Part shown: in pieces, positions 45,967-55,511 of the stretch
Layout of the letters: every line of letters begins with the position of its first letter
How positions within the stretch are numbered: the first letter of the stretch is position 1
Origin: Aliiroseovarius sp. F20344
GTDB lineage: Bacteria; Pseudomonadota; Alphaproteobacteria; Rhodobacterales; Rhodobacteraceae
Length of the DNA: 64,000 nt
Direction: 5' to 3'
Assembly: GCF_023016155.1 (NCBI RefSeq)
Contig: NZ_JALKBG010000008.1
Location: 1,304,501-1,368,500, forward strand
Translations under genes and position numbers: made by a program
The notes under the pieces: model-generated
What the model saw: the letters and a program-made list of their open reading frames with translations, nothing else
What the model was told of the DNA's origin: nothing
Database searches by the model: none

Positions 45967-46390
45967 ACTATCGCTTGAGATTACCCGCCACATCCCCCAC
46001 CCGCCCGAACGTGTGTTCGATGCTTGGTTGAACCCGAAGATGCTGGCAAAATTTATGGTGCCCGGCCCCGGCGTGACCATCCCCGAGGCCAAAGTTGACG
46101 CCAAAGTCGGCGGTCAATTTCTGATCTTGATGCGCGTACCCGAGGCAGGCGATCTGCCTCATTCGGGCGAATACCACGTGATTGACCGTGCCAACCAATT
46201 GGCCTTCACATGGGTATCGCATAACAGCGCCGAGGATTCGGTGGTCACGCTTAATTTCGTGCCCAAAGACGGCGGTACCGATCTGACACTTCGTCACGTG
46301 CGCTTTCCTTCGGAACAGAGCCGCGATGACCACACTGGCGGCTGGAACCGTATTCTGGACGCACTTGCCGGGCTTGAAGTCTTCGCCTGA
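45959..46390 (+). CDS. SRPBCC / AHSA1-domain protein
   Basis: Hydrophobic-ligand-binding fold of 143 residues; R-H-I-P-H-P-P-E-R-V-F-D-A-W near 8-21 and the C-terminal G-G-W-N-R-I-L-D-A-L-A-G-L are standard for AHSA1-like proteins. AAGGAGG precedes the ATG, which lies inside the ArsR gene. This regulator-effector pair is widespread and has no agreed ligand; a small-molecule stress or solvent response is the usual guess. Confidence 0.88.
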   Translation: MTELSLEITRHIPHPPERVFDAWLNPKMLAKFMVPGPGVTIPEAKVDAKVGGQFLILMRVPEAGDLPHSGEYHVIDRANQLAFTWVSHNSAEDSVVTLNFVPKDGGTDLTLRHVRFPSEQSRDDHTGGWNRILDALAGLEVFA

Positions 46391-46404
46391 GCACCCTCAA
46401 GAAA

Positions 46405-46436
46405 AGAAAAGGCCGGGCGACTAACCCGGCCTTTTC
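46405..46436. terminator. Bidirectional terminator between AHSA1 and lpdA genes
   Basis: 11-bp perfect stem (46407-46417 with 46425-46435) with A-run before and T-run after, serving both converging genes. Confidence 0.92.
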
Positions 46437-46454
46437 TGTTTATTTCACAGTATC

Positions 46455-47849
46455 TTACATGTGGATAACGCGGTCGTAAGCGTCCAGCACAGCCTCGTGC
46501 ATGCTTTCCGAGATCGTCGGGTGCGGGAAGACCGTGTGCATAAGCTCTTCTTCCGTGGTCTCCAACGTCTTGCCGACCACATAGCCTTGGATCATCTCGG
46601 TCACTTCCGGACCGACCATGTGGGCGCCCAGAAGCTCTCCAGTTTTGGCATCAAAGATGGTTTTGATCATGCCGTCGGGGTCGCCCATAGCGATGGCTTT
46701 ACCGTTGCCGATGAACGGGAAGCGGCCGACTTTGATGTCATAGCCCTGCTCTTTCGCCTTGGCTTCGGACAGTCCGACCGAGGCCACCTGCGGGTGACAA
46801 TAGGTACAGCCAGGGATGCTTTCGGGCTTCACGGGATGGGCGTGCAGGCCTGCAATTAGCTCGGCAACCATCACACCTTCATGGCTGGCTTTGTGGGCAA
46901 GCCACGGCGCACCCGCGATGTCGCCAATCGCATAAAGGCCATCCACGCCAGTGCGGCAATGCGCGTCCGTGATCACATGGGTGCGGTCGATTTTCACGCC
47001 AAGCGCTTCCAGACCCAGACCTTCCACGTTGCCAACGATGCCAACGGCGGAAATCACGGTGTCGAACTCTTGTTTTTCGACCTTGCCACCTACTTCGATA
47101 TGGGCGGTGACTTTGCCTTTGGCGCGGTCGAGCTGCTTGACCATGGCTTTTTCCATGATCTTCATGCCTTGTTTGACGAAGGACTTCTTTGCGAAGGCCG
47201 AGATCTCGGCGTCTTCTACTGGCAGTACGCGATCCATCACCTCGACAACGGTGGTATCAGCGCCCAAGGTATTGAAGAAGCTCGCAAATTCGATGCCAAT
47301 CGCGCCCGACCCAATGACCAGAAGTTTCTTCGGCATGCGCGGCGGGTTCAGCGCGTGTTTGTAGGTCCAGACCAGATCGCCGTCAGCCTCCAGCCCCGGC
47401 AATTCACGTGCACGTGCGCCGGTGGCCAGAACGATGTTCTTGGCGGTCAGCTCTTCCGTGCCTTTTTCGGTCTTGACCGAAACCTTGCCCTTGGCGGGGA
47501 TCGTGGCTTCGCCCATCACCACGTCGACTTTGTTCTTTTTCATCAGATGACCGATGCCGCCTGACAATTGGGCCGCGACGCCGCGCGAGCGTTTCACGAT
47601 GGCGGGCAGATCATAGTCGATCTTGCCAGCTGACAGACCAAATTCCTTGGCACGGTGCATCAAATGGAACACTTCGGCTGAGCGCAACAGCGCTTTGGTT
47701 GGGATACATCCCCAGTTCAGACAGATACCGCCAAGATGCTCGCGTTCGACGATCACCACCTTCTGGCCCAACTGAGCCGCCCGGATAGCTGCCACATAGC
47801 CGCCCGGCCCTGCGCCGATCACGATGGTATCATATGCCTTACCCGCCAT
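46455..47849 (-). CDS. lpdA: Dihydrolipoyl dehydrogenase (E3)
   Basis: FAD enzyme reoxidising the lipoyl groups of 2-oxoacid dehydrogenase and glycine cleavage complexes. The 464 residues include the N-terminal G-A-G-P-G-G-Y loop, the redox disulfide G-G-I-C-L-N-W-G-C-I-P-T-K (about 40-52), the NAD domain G-S-G-A-I-G-I-E-F near 180 and the C-terminal H-P-H-P-T-I-S-E with the catalytic His. The odh/pdh genes are not adjacent. Confidence 0.96.
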   Translation of the reverse strand: MAGKAYDTIVIGAGPGGYVAAIRAAQLGQKVVIVEREHLGGICLNWGCIPTKALLRSAEVFHLMHRAKEFGLSAGKIDYDLPAIVKRSRGVAAQLSGGIGHLMKKNKVDVVMGEATIPAKGKVSVKTEKGTEELTAKNIVLATGARARELPGLEADGDLVWTYKHALNPPRMPKKLLVIGSGAIGIEFASFFNTLGADTTVVEVMDRVLPVEDAEISAFAKKSFVKQGMKIMEKAMVKQLDRAKGKVTAHIEVGGKVEKQEFDTVISAVGIVGNVEGLGLEALGVKIDRTHVITDAHCRTGVDGLYAIGDIAGAPWLAHKASHEGVMVAELIAGLHAHPVKPESIPGCTYCHPQVASVGLSEAKAKEQGYDIKVGRFPFIGNGKAIAMGDPDGMIKTIFDAKTGELLGAHMVGPEVTEMIQGYVVGKTLETTEEELMHTVFPHPTISESMHEAVLDAYDRVIHM

Positions 47850-47913
47850 GGGGGATCCTCCTCATCCAAAAAGTAGTTTGCCATTAAACTATTTTGTTCA
47901 ACGGATCAATTAC

Positions 47914-47948
47914 CTCAGCGAAACCCTGCTAGTCGCTCAGCGAAACCC
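47914..47948. repeat. Short direct repeats between DUF924 and lpdA genes
   Basis: CTCAGCGAAACCC occurs twice (47914-47926 and 47936-47948), with a partial third copy (GCGAAAC) right after. No gene lies here. Function unknown. Confidence 0.5.
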
Positions 47949-47960
47949 GGCGAAACAGGG

Positions 47961-48545
47961 TCACGCATCCCTCTTCTGAATTTCATCGCGGATGCTGGCA
48001 TAACCACCATCCTGAATGAATGCAGTTTCTTCAGCGCTGCTTTCGCGTCCCAAAGCCTCGTTCCGGTAAGGGAAGCGGCCAAACTTGCGGATTATCTCGC
48101 GATGTACACGGGCGTGCAGCGTATCCCCTGCCCCTCGCGGGTCCGACATGCGATCCTGCATCAAGTCGATGCAGCGATCTTGATCCGTCATCTTTTCACT
48201 GTGCATGAACGGCATGTAAAAGAACTGCCGATTTGGCAGGTCGATCTGCAAATCAAGCCCAGCGTGGACGGCGGCATCGGCACAGGTAAGCGCCGCTGCG
48301 TCTGTCGCAAAGCTTCTGGCATCTCCGCGAAACATGTTTCGCGGGAACTGATCGGTTAGAATGATGAAACCTAACGCGCCTTCAGCGCTGCCTTGCCAAT
48401 CGGCCAGTTCACCTGAACGGGCCGCTTCCCAATCTGCCATGAAACGGCTGCGTATCTCATCATCAAGCTTTTGCGTGCCGTTATACCAGCCCTCTGGACC
48501 GGTTTCGTCGATCCAGAAGCGGATGATGTCTTCGGGTGTTGCCAT
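47961..48545 (-). CDS. DUF924 family protein
   Basis: Protein of 194 residues, with the DUF924 blocks I-R-F-W-I-D near 7, G-F-I-I-L-T-D-Q-F-P-R-N-M-F-R near 58, F-F-Y-M-P-F-M-H-S-E near 103 and F-G-R-F-P-Y-R-N-E-A-L-G-R near 150. The TPR-like helical fold has no known function. ATG 48545 follows GGGAGG. It lies between the MFS gene and lpdA on the same strand. Confidence 0.9.
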   Translation of the reverse strand: MATPEDIIRFWIDETGPEGWYNGTQKLDDEIRSRFMADWEAARSGELADWQGSAEGALGFIILTDQFPRNMFRGDARSFATDAAALTCADAAVHAGLDLQIDLPNRQFFYMPFMHSEKMTDQDRCIDLMQDRMSDPRGAGDTLHARVHREIIRKFGRFPYRNEALGRESSAEETAFIQDGGYASIRDEIQKRDA

Positions 48546-48604
48546 GGGATCCTCCCTGCTGCCCTTCCACCCTAGCGCGGTGTGGGAAAGCTGCAAGGGC
48601 GCGA

Positions 48605-49864
48605 TTACCCTTCGTCCTCTTCGGCGGCTTCTGCTTCGTCTGCCCAGAACTCCTGCGCCATATCAACAGCCACAGGCGAAGCCGCAGGCGCCATGGTCAC
48701 AAAGGCACCCGTTTCATCCGGCGCAGGGGCCGAACGTTGGGTCGAACGCCACAGGCCATACCCCAGCAGCAGCACCAAAAGCACCGCCATGTAGAACCAG
48801 AACCCGGCAGGGCCCATAACACCCATCACCCAACCCGACACGATCGGGCCAGCAATGGCTCCAATACCGTTGATGAAGATCAGCCCAGCCGAAGCCGCAG
48901 GCATATCATCCGGGTCCAGAAAGTCATTCACATAGGCGAGCAACAGCGCATAAAGGGGGTTGGTCATTCCCCCCATCAAGAACGCCGCCACCAACAGCAG
49001 AGAATAACTTAGGCCCAGCGCCACGGGCAGAAGCCCAGCGAAAGCTGCCACGGCGGTTACAATCAAAATCAGGAAGCGACGGTCCATTCGGTCCGAAATC
49101 CATCCAATCGGATACTGCAACACAAGCCCGCCGATGTAGAAAGTCGACACAAAGCCCGAGATCTGTGCGACCGACAGCCCCGCCTGTTGGCCAAACACCG
49201 AGGCCATGCCGAACTGGGCAGCAAACACGCCCCCCAGGATCAGGAAGCCCACACAGCCCAAAGGAGAGATCGTGAAAAGCTCGCGCAGGCTCAGGCCCTT
49301 GGTGGTCTCGAAGGCAGGCGTGGGGTTGATCGACAGTAGGATTGGCGCAAATGCGATCGACACAAGAACCGAGGGGATGATGAACAGGATGAAGTCCTGC
49401 GGGTCGCCGATGACCAGCAGACCCTGCGCTGCAATGATGCCGACCATCTGAACGAACATATAAAGCGACAGGGCTTTGCCTCGGTTAGCATTGTCTGATG
49501 CGTTGTTCAGCCAGCTTTCCGCCGTGACGTACACGCCAGAAAAGCAGAAGCCCACGATCACGCGCAGGACGCTCCACGCCCAAGGATCGTCGAACGCAGG
49601 ATACAGAATAAGAACAGCGGAGATAAATGACCCAAGGGCCGCAAAGACACGCACATGTCCTACGCGACGGATCATAATCGGGGCCATGCGCGATCCAAAC
49701 AAGAATCCCGCGAAGTAGCCGGACATGACAACGGAAAGCTCGAAGGTTGAAAATCCTTCAAGCCCACCACGGATGCCCAACAGCGTGCCCTGCACACCGT
49801 TGCCCACCATAAGGAGCATCATACCGAGCAAAAGCGCCCATGAGCTTTTCAGAACTTGAAGCAT
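48605..49864 (-). CDS. MFS transporter (YcaD-like)
   Basis: 419 residues with twelve hydrophobic segments. The F-C-F-S-G-V-Y-V-T-A-E-S-W-L-N block (near 105-120) is typical of the YcaD-like MFS group. The C-terminal tail after the last helix is cytoplasmic and ends in a highly acidic stretch (E-A-E-A-A-E-E-D-E-G). A G-run precedes ATG 49864. Substrate unknown. Confidence 0.87.
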   Translation of the reverse strand: MLQVLKSSWALLLGMMLLMVGNGVQGTLLGIRGGLEGFSTFELSVVMSGYFAGFLFGSRMAPIMIRRVGHVRVFAALGSFISAVLILYPAFDDPWAWSVLRVIVGFCFSGVYVTAESWLNNASDNANRGKALSLYMFVQMVGIIAAQGLLVIGDPQDFILFIIPSVLVSIAFAPILLSINPTPAFETTKGLSLRELFTISPLGCVGFLILGGVFAAQFGMASVFGQQAGLSVAQISGFVSTFYIGGLVLQYPIGWISDRMDRRFLILIVTAVAAFAGLLPVALGLSYSLLLVAAFLMGGMTNPLYALLLAYVNDFLDPDDMPAASAGLIFINGIGAIAGPIVSGWVMGVMGPAGFWFYMAVLLVLLLGYGLWRSTQRSAPAPDETGAFVTMAPAASPVAVDMAQEFWADEAEAAEEDEG

Positions 49865-49970
49865 ATCGCCCCCACCGACCAATTGTGAAAATCTGCAAAG
49901 ATCAGTCTAACCAAGCCATGCGTCGGCGTGACGACAATTCGCGACTAAATGGGGTCGCGTTCCGGCTTTC

Positions 49971-51023
49971 TTAGGGCAGAAGCAGCGAGCTATCGCCGTA
50001 TGAGAAAAAACGATAGCGGTTATCGATCGCGTGATCATAAACCTGCCGCATACGTTCAGTTCCCATCAACGCAGAAACCAACATCATTAGTGTGGATTTC
50101 GGCAGGTGGAAATTGGTCATCAGGGCATCTGCGATCTGAAAGCGGAAGCCGGGCGTGATGAAGATATCGGTTTCCCCCACCCACGGCGCAATGAATCCCC
50201 GCGAAATCGCAGCGCTTTCAATCAGGCGCAGCGCTGTGGTCCCAACGGGGATTACGCGCCCACCTGCGGCTTTGGTCGCGTTGATCTCGCGCGCGGCTTG
50301 GGGGCTCACCTCACCCCATTCCGCATGCATTTTGTGCTCGGATACGTCATCCACCTTCACCGGAAGGAAAGTGCCCGCGCCAACGTGAAGTGTGACATGG
50401 GTCAGGCCAACACCCATCCCTGCAATCCGTGCCAGCAGCGCTTCATCAAAGTGAAGGGACGCGGTCGGCGCGGCCACGGCCCCAGTATTGCGCGCAAAGA
50501 CTGTTTGATAGTCCTCGTTGTCCTGATCATCTGCTGCACGCTTTGCCGCGATATAAGGAGGCAGGGGCATCTTGCCCGCCTCATCGATGGCGTTATCAAA
50601 GACATCGCCCTCAAGATTGAAGCGCAGAATGGCTTGATCATCATCCCGCCCGACAAACTCGGCAGACAGTGCGTCGGAAAACGAGATGACGTCGCCTTCT
50701 TTCAACTTGCGAAGCGGTTTGGCCATCGCATGCCACTTGCCCTGCCCATCTGGGGACAGCAGTGTGACTTCGATATTCGCAATGCCTTCCCCCGGGGCGT
50801 GGCCGGGGCGGGTACGCGTGCCGAAAAGTCGACCGGGAATGACTTTGGTATCGTTCAGGATCAGTCTGTCGCCGGGCTTCAGCCAATCTGTCAGATCACT
50901 GACATGGGCATCCGTGATGCCACCCCCCGTCGCCACGAGCATACGGCTTGCCGTACGCGGACGCACAGGACGGGTTGCAATCAGATCTTCAGGCAGATCG
51001 AAATCAAAATCACTCAGCTTCAT
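49971..51023 (-). CDS. queA: S-adenosylmethionine:tRNA ribosyltransferase-isomerase
   Basis: Adds the ribose of SAM to 7-aminomethyl-7-deazaguanine in tRNA, forming epoxyqueuosine. The 350 residues start [11 protein letters not shown] and contain [11 protein letters not shown] near 55, the [11 protein letters not shown] near 225, and [12 protein letters not shown] near 305. The AsmA-like gene ends 36 bases upstream on the same strand. tgt is not seen nearby. Confidence 0.95.
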   Translation of the reverse strand: MKLSDFDFDLPEDLIATRPVRPRTASRMLVATGGGITDAHVSDLTDWLKPGDRLILNDTKVIPGRLFGTRTRPGHAPGEGIANIEVTLLSPDGQGKWHAMAKPLRKLKEGDVISFSDALSAEFVGRDDDQAILRFNLEGDVFDNAIDEAGKMPLPPYIAAKRAADDQDNEDYQTVFARNTGAVAAPTASLHFDEALLARIAGMGVGLTHVTLHVGAGTFLPVKVDDVSEHKMHAEWGEVSPQAAREINATKAAGGRVIPVGTTALRLIESAAISRGFIAPWVGETDIFITPGFRFQIADALMTNFHLPKSTLMMLVSALMGTERMRQVYDHAIDNRYRFFSYGDSSLLLP

Positions 51024-51059
51024 GGCCGCGCACATAGGTCTGATCCGCTTGAAGGTCAA

Positions 51060-54000
51060 TCATTCAGGTCTGGGCGGAGGGTCGCGCCGGAAGATGTCAC
51101 GAAAGAAGCCCGGTGTGAAAACAGAGAGCGGGTTCACCGAAACTTGCGGTGATGTCGCCGTTCCCCCCAATTGGTAATTAAAGCCAACCAGCCCTTCCCC
51201 CTTGCGGGCAAATATCCTCCCGGCAGAGTTCACAACATAGAACGGAGAGATTACGCCCTGCATCTGCATCTGCTTGGACCCAAGGAAATAGTATCCATCC
51301 ATCGAGATCCCCATGGAATGCCCTGAGGCTGCACTTTCGTAGATCGTCACCTTCTCGGGATCCAACCGGAAGCGCGCATCGACATCCGTAAAGGGAATGC
51401 CCTGCCCCCCCAGCTGCTGCAAAAGCCCGATCACCGAGATCGCGGACAAAAGCTCGGCCATGGCGGGGGCGTTGTGGACGTCGATATTCTCGGTGATCTT
51501 CAGGCTGCCATCATACACACCTTTGCCACCCGCCGGGGCCAGAACAAGTTCCATCTTGCCGCCCTTAGCCGACTTGAACAATCCGGCCTCACGCAGGACA
51601 GCGCCTGCATTGTTGGCATTGATGCGAAATGCTGTGCCCTTCGGTTGTGCTGCGGCCACCCCCCGTATCCGTGGCTTGCCTGAAACACGGCCTTCGAACT
51701 TGCCTGACAGGCCAGAGGCACCGCTGGTAAAGCTGCCTTCAAACGGGGTCAGGACAATCCCCTCAGAAACCGTCAGGCGGTCGAGCTTCACATCAATGGG
51801 AAGCTCACCCTTTGCTGTCGCTCCACCGCTTTGCGATCCAAGCTTCGCTCCTCGCATGTCAATTGTGCCGCCATTCACGTTAACAGCAACAGGAACACCT
51901 GCCCCACGCCCCGTCAAAGTGACATTGGCGTCCAGCCAGCCCCCCAGTTTCACCCGGTCAAAGGCAGCCGTATCCAATCCCCCATCAGGGTTGATCGAAA
52001 CGCGCCCAGCGGCGGACAATCCCGGGGCTGTCAGCGCCAATTGATCGATGCTTGGTACTTTTCCCAAATCGGCAGTCAAGCTCACCTGACCATTGGACCC
52101 TTTGGATTTCGACCACCCCAGAGCAGCAATCGACATCCCGATCCCCTTCAAGTCACCGTCCAAGCTCAGGCGGGGCGGCGTATCCTTGGCCAGCACGATC
52201 TTATAGCTTCCGCGTCCCTCACCACTGACCGAACCTTTAGGCAGGCCAATGTTGAAAACGTCCAGCATCTTAGCATTCAGCGGGAAGTTTCCGGTCACCA
52301 CCGACTGATCGGCAGCCTTACCTGCTTTAAACGGAAGCTCCCACCGTCCTGACATGGGAAGCCCCGAAAGCGTTCCCTGCCCCTCAAGTTTAAGCGAGCT
52401 GTCGGTGTAGCGGATCGTCGCCCGCGGCAAGCGCAGCGTGTGATTGGGCACAATCTTGGAGCTTTCGATGTTTCGAAGGTCCCCAACAAGATCATAGGAA
52501 ACCGCATCACGCGGTGGCTTGGGTTGCATCTGAATATCAATGCGCCCACGGATCGAGGCACGGCCTGAGGCAAGATCAGGACCAAGTTTTCCCTCGCTAG
52601 CCCTGAACACGCGGAAGGGTTTCGAGTTCAGCAAATGAAGCGCGGCCTTCATGGGACCGTTTACCGCCAAATCAACCTCTGCCGGCACAGGTGGGCGCGG
52701 CGTATTAGGATCTTCCCCGACTGGGCGTGGCTTGGCCATTTTGGGGATCACAAAGCTGGTTCCAGACACATCCAGCACCCCAGCGACACCTCCATCTGCA
52801 TCTCGTGGACGCACAACACCCCGATCGGCCGAGACCGAAAGGCGGCGTCCCTCGATCACCAAACGCCCCGCCGCGTTTTCAATCGGTTGCATATCCTTCA
52901 CAGCCCGGATCGTCATGTCCTTGAACGAGGCTGCGAGATTCAGATATGCCGGAGCATCCCCCTGTTTACGCCATGCAAAAGAAACATCCTGGAACTGCCC
53001 CTTTGACACATTCTTACGGATCCAATCACGGGTTTTTGCGCCGCGCGCTTCGGGCCACAGGGCGATGACCTGTTCAGGTGCGACCTGATCGGCACGGCTG
53101 TCAAAGGCCAAGTTCCAGCCATCACGATCTGCCGAGATCCGGCCACTGCCTTCAATCCGGCGATCTTCATGCATGACATATGCCTGCCCAATCTTCACAT
53201 CAAATGGATCCATTTCCAGCCGGAAGTCGGCCCCACCTTCCCCAAGCAAGACCGTTTCCTCAAACAGATCGGATGGGTTGATCTGAGCATCAGACAGTTG
53301 AAGCTGGCCGATAAGTTGGCTGGGCCAACCTCCGGACCAGCCGCGAAGATATGCATGTCCGGCCGCACGCGCCTCGACCCAGTCGGACGACATGGACATT
53401 TCCGAAAAATCCATGCGTTCACGTTCCGGGTCGTAATCAATCGCAACCCGCCCGCCGTTAAAGCGCACGGGTTTAGCACCTTCGCTGGGGGACAGAACGC
53501 CTGCACCGAAATTCAGCGCTCCGGCCAAATCCGCAATGGCCCCGCTTTCATCTACGGTTGTCAAAAGCTCGCCCGATATCGGAGCATCCACAACGCCAAG
53601 AAACGCCAGAAGCGGGGATTGGGCCGCGATATCTGCGGAAAGCGCATTGCGGAACAGCGCCTTAAACTCGGCTTCCGAGGAATTCTTCGCACTGCGGAAC
53701 TCAAAGACCGTTTCGGCCAGTGTCTCGGTCTGGTTAAACACGTCGAATGACAGGACCATACTGACGTGCTCCGCATCCTGCGTGATGACAAGCTTCCCGT
53801 CAGTTACCTGCCAAATCCGTCCCGTGCGCGCATCCTCAAGCGTGATGGTCAGTGCCTCGGCCCGGATTTCGTCGGTGTGGGTCAACACCCCCTTTGCAAA
53901 CACATCATCAATGCCATCAAGAACCGTGGCGAAATCGCCGCTGGCACCAACCCCCTGCCCGAAGCTCAGATCAAACGCGCCATCCGCTTGTCTGCGCACG

Positions 54001-54794
54001 GTGATTTGCGCCCCAGACAGCTCCACCGTCGCAGGCTCCAATCGCCCCGACAGGACTGGCAACACGAAGACCGAGCCCTCAACGGCATTCAAACGCCCGA
54101 TCTCCAACCCGGTTTCGTCACGTACCCCCAGATCAACAAGACGCAAGCGGGGGCGTCCATCGGTTCCGATGCCAAGCTCGATCTTCGACAAGGACAGCCC
54201 AACCGCATCGGTCTGCGCATTCAGCTGATCTTCGACCTGTTTGGCCACCCAATCGGGCATCGCAACCACGCGGCCCGTGACGGACATTGACACCAGAACC
54301 AAAAACAGCGCCACAGCACCAAGCATAAACACAGTCCAAACACCCAGACGCCGCTTTAGCTTGCGCGGTGTTTTGCGACGGGGCGTGGGAGCCGGGATTT
54401 CTGGCGTTTCTGTATCAGGGATATCCCGCGATGGGACAACGTCTAGCGGCGTAGATGAACCGGCAGCCTTGGCCCGGCGCAGGCGCGGTACGGCCAGTTT
54501 TCGCGCAAGGGACGGATCAGATTTTGCCCGCTCCCGCTTTACCAAACTCTCTTTCCGCCGCGGTTTTCCAATTCTGCGAAACACTTGCTCAATCAAGCCA
54601 CGCAAAGGCAGCCTGCGCGCGCTTGCAGCCAGAACTGCGGCTTCCGCTTCTTCTATGGTAATCTCATCCGAAGGCGTATCGTCCGCTTGATCCGCGTCAT
54701 GATCCAAGTCGTCAACCTCAAACGCCTTTTCCTCAGCGCCATCCTTTCGGGGCACATCAATTGGTTCAACGTCTGGCTTTTCGTCACTGGTCAT
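51060..54794 (-). CDS. AsmA/YhdP-like envelope protein
   Basis: A 1244-residue protein with a long hydrophilic, charged cytoplasmic N-terminus (about 1-150), one membrane helix near 158-178 (V-F-M-L-G-A-V-A-L-F-L-V-L-V-S-M) and a very large periplasmic part with repeating beta-strand patterns, ending in the AsmA-like C-terminal region (M-D-G-Y-Y-F-L-G-S-K-Q-M-Q-M-Q-G and P-F-Y-V-V-N-S-A-G). Such proteins form long grooves thought to move phospholipid between the inner and outer membrane. The 150-residue charged cytoplasmic extension is longer than I expect for this family. ATG 54794 preferred over 54836. Confidence 0.85.
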   Translation of the reverse strand: MTSDEKPDVEPIDVPRKDGAEEKAFEVDDLDHDADQADDTPSDEITIEEAEAAVLAASARRLPLRGLIEQVFRRIGKPRRKESLVKRERAKSDPSLARKLAVPRLRRAKAAGSSTPLDVVPSRDIPDTETPEIPAPTPRRKTPRKLKRRLGVWTVFMLGAVALFLVLVSMSVTGRVVAMPDWVAKQVEDQLNAQTDAVGLSLSKIELGIGTDGRPRLRLVDLGVRDETGLEIGRLNAVEGSVFVLPVLSGRLEPATVELSGAQITVRRQADGAFDLSFGQGVGASGDFATVLDGIDDVFAKGVLTHTDEIRAEALTITLEDARTGRIWQVTDGKLVITQDAEHVSMVLSFDVFNQTETLAETVFEFRSAKNSSEAEFKALFRNALSADIAAQSPLLAFLGVVDAPISGELLTTVDESGAIADLAGALNFGAGVLSPSEGAKPVRFNGGRVAIDYDPERERMDFSEMSMSSDWVEARAAGHAYLRGWSGGWPSQLIGQLQLSDAQINPSDLFEETVLLGEGGADFRLEMDPFDVKIGQAYVMHEDRRIEGSGRISADRDGWNLAFDSRADQVAPEQVIALWPEARGAKTRDWIRKNVSKGQFQDVSFAWRKQGDAPAYLNLAASFKDMTIRAVKDMQPIENAAGRLVIEGRRLSVSADRGVVRPRDADGGVAGVLDVSGTSFVIPKMAKPRPVGEDPNTPRPPVPAEVDLAVNGPMKAALHLLNSKPFRVFRASEGKLGPDLASGRASIRGRIDIQMQPKPPRDAVSYDLVGDLRNIESSKIVPNHTLRLPRATIRYTDSSLKLEGQGTLSGLPMSGRWELPFKAGKAADQSVVTGNFPLNAKMLDVFNIGLPKGSVSGEGRGSYKIVLAKDTPPRLSLDGDLKGIGMSIAALGWSKSKGSNGQVSLTADLGKVPSIDQLALTAPGLSAAGRVSINPDGGLDTAAFDRVKLGGWLDANVTLTGRGAGVPVAVNVNGGTIDMRGAKLGSQSGGATAKGELPIDVKLDRLTVSEGIVLTPFEGSFTSGASGLSGKFEGRVSGKPRIRGVAAAQPKGTAFRINANNAGAVLREAGLFKSAKGGKMELVLAPAGGKGVYDGSLKITENIDVHNAPAMAELLSAISVIGLLQQLGGQGIPFTDVDARFRLDPEKVTIYESAASGHSMGISMDGYYFLGSKQMQMQGVISPFYVVNSAGRIFARKGEGLVGFNYQLGGTATSPQVSVNPLSVFTPGFFRDIFRRDPPPRPE

Positions 54795-55025
54795 TATGCC
54801 TGTCAGTCCGGCCCTTGCAGCCCCCTGTATTTTCAATCATTCTGCCCAAAACTTGGGAGCGGTGAAAGACCTGAATATCAGCTTACGCCCAGATTTCCCT
54901 ACATATTCGGCCTGCGACCCTTGCCGCAGATCACCTCTTTGCTGGGTTTATGGACGATCCACTGTTAGGGCCAGCGTTCGGTGTTGCCTCGGCTCTAACC
55001 GTTAGATGGAAGGATTTCCAGAAAC

Positions 55026-55511
55026 ATGACCCATACCATGCCCACAATTGGCGACATCGCGCCGGACTTCACCCTTCCGCAGGACGGCGGTGACCCCATT
55101 ACCCTTTCAAAACTGTCCAAAGGACCCGTTGTTTTGTTCTTTTACCCAAAAGACAGCACACCGGGCTGCACAACAGAAGCAATTGATTTCACGTCTCTTC
55201 TACCTGACTTCCAGAAACTGGGCGTGCATGTCTTGGGCGTCTCAAAAGACAGTGTGAAGCGGCACGAGAACTTTCGCGCCAAGCACACACTTGGCATTCC
55301 CCTTCTGTCCGATGCTGAAGGTGATGTGTGCGAACGTTATGGCACTTGGGGTGAAAAGAAGAACTATGGGCGCACCTATATGGGCATCACTCGGACCACT
55401 TTCCTGATCGGGGAAGACGATCGGATCGCGCAGGTTTGGGAAAAGGTGAAAGTCAAAGAGCATGCTCAGGCCGTATTGGCAGAAGCGCGTGCTTTAGTGG
55501 GTGGCGCATGA
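55026..55511 (+). CDS. bcp: Thioredoxin-dependent peroxiredoxin (BCP/PrxQ type)
   Basis: Reduces hydrogen and organic peroxides. The 161 residues have F-Y-P-K-D-S-T-P-G-C-T-T-E-A with peroxidatic Cys48, and a second Cys at 102. The usual PrxQ resolving Cys five residues after the first is absent (T-T-E-A-I), so Cys102 or a partner thiol would complete the cycle. Coupled to the next gene by ATGA. Confidence 0.93.
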   Translation: MTHTMPTIGDIAPDFTLPQDGGDPITLSKLSKGPVVLFFYPKDSTPGCTTEAIDFTSLLPDFQKLGVHVLGVSKDSVKRHENFRAKHTLGIPLLSDAEGDVCERYGTWGEKKNYGRTYMGITRTTFLIGEDDRIAQVWEKVKVKEHAQAVLAEARALVGGA

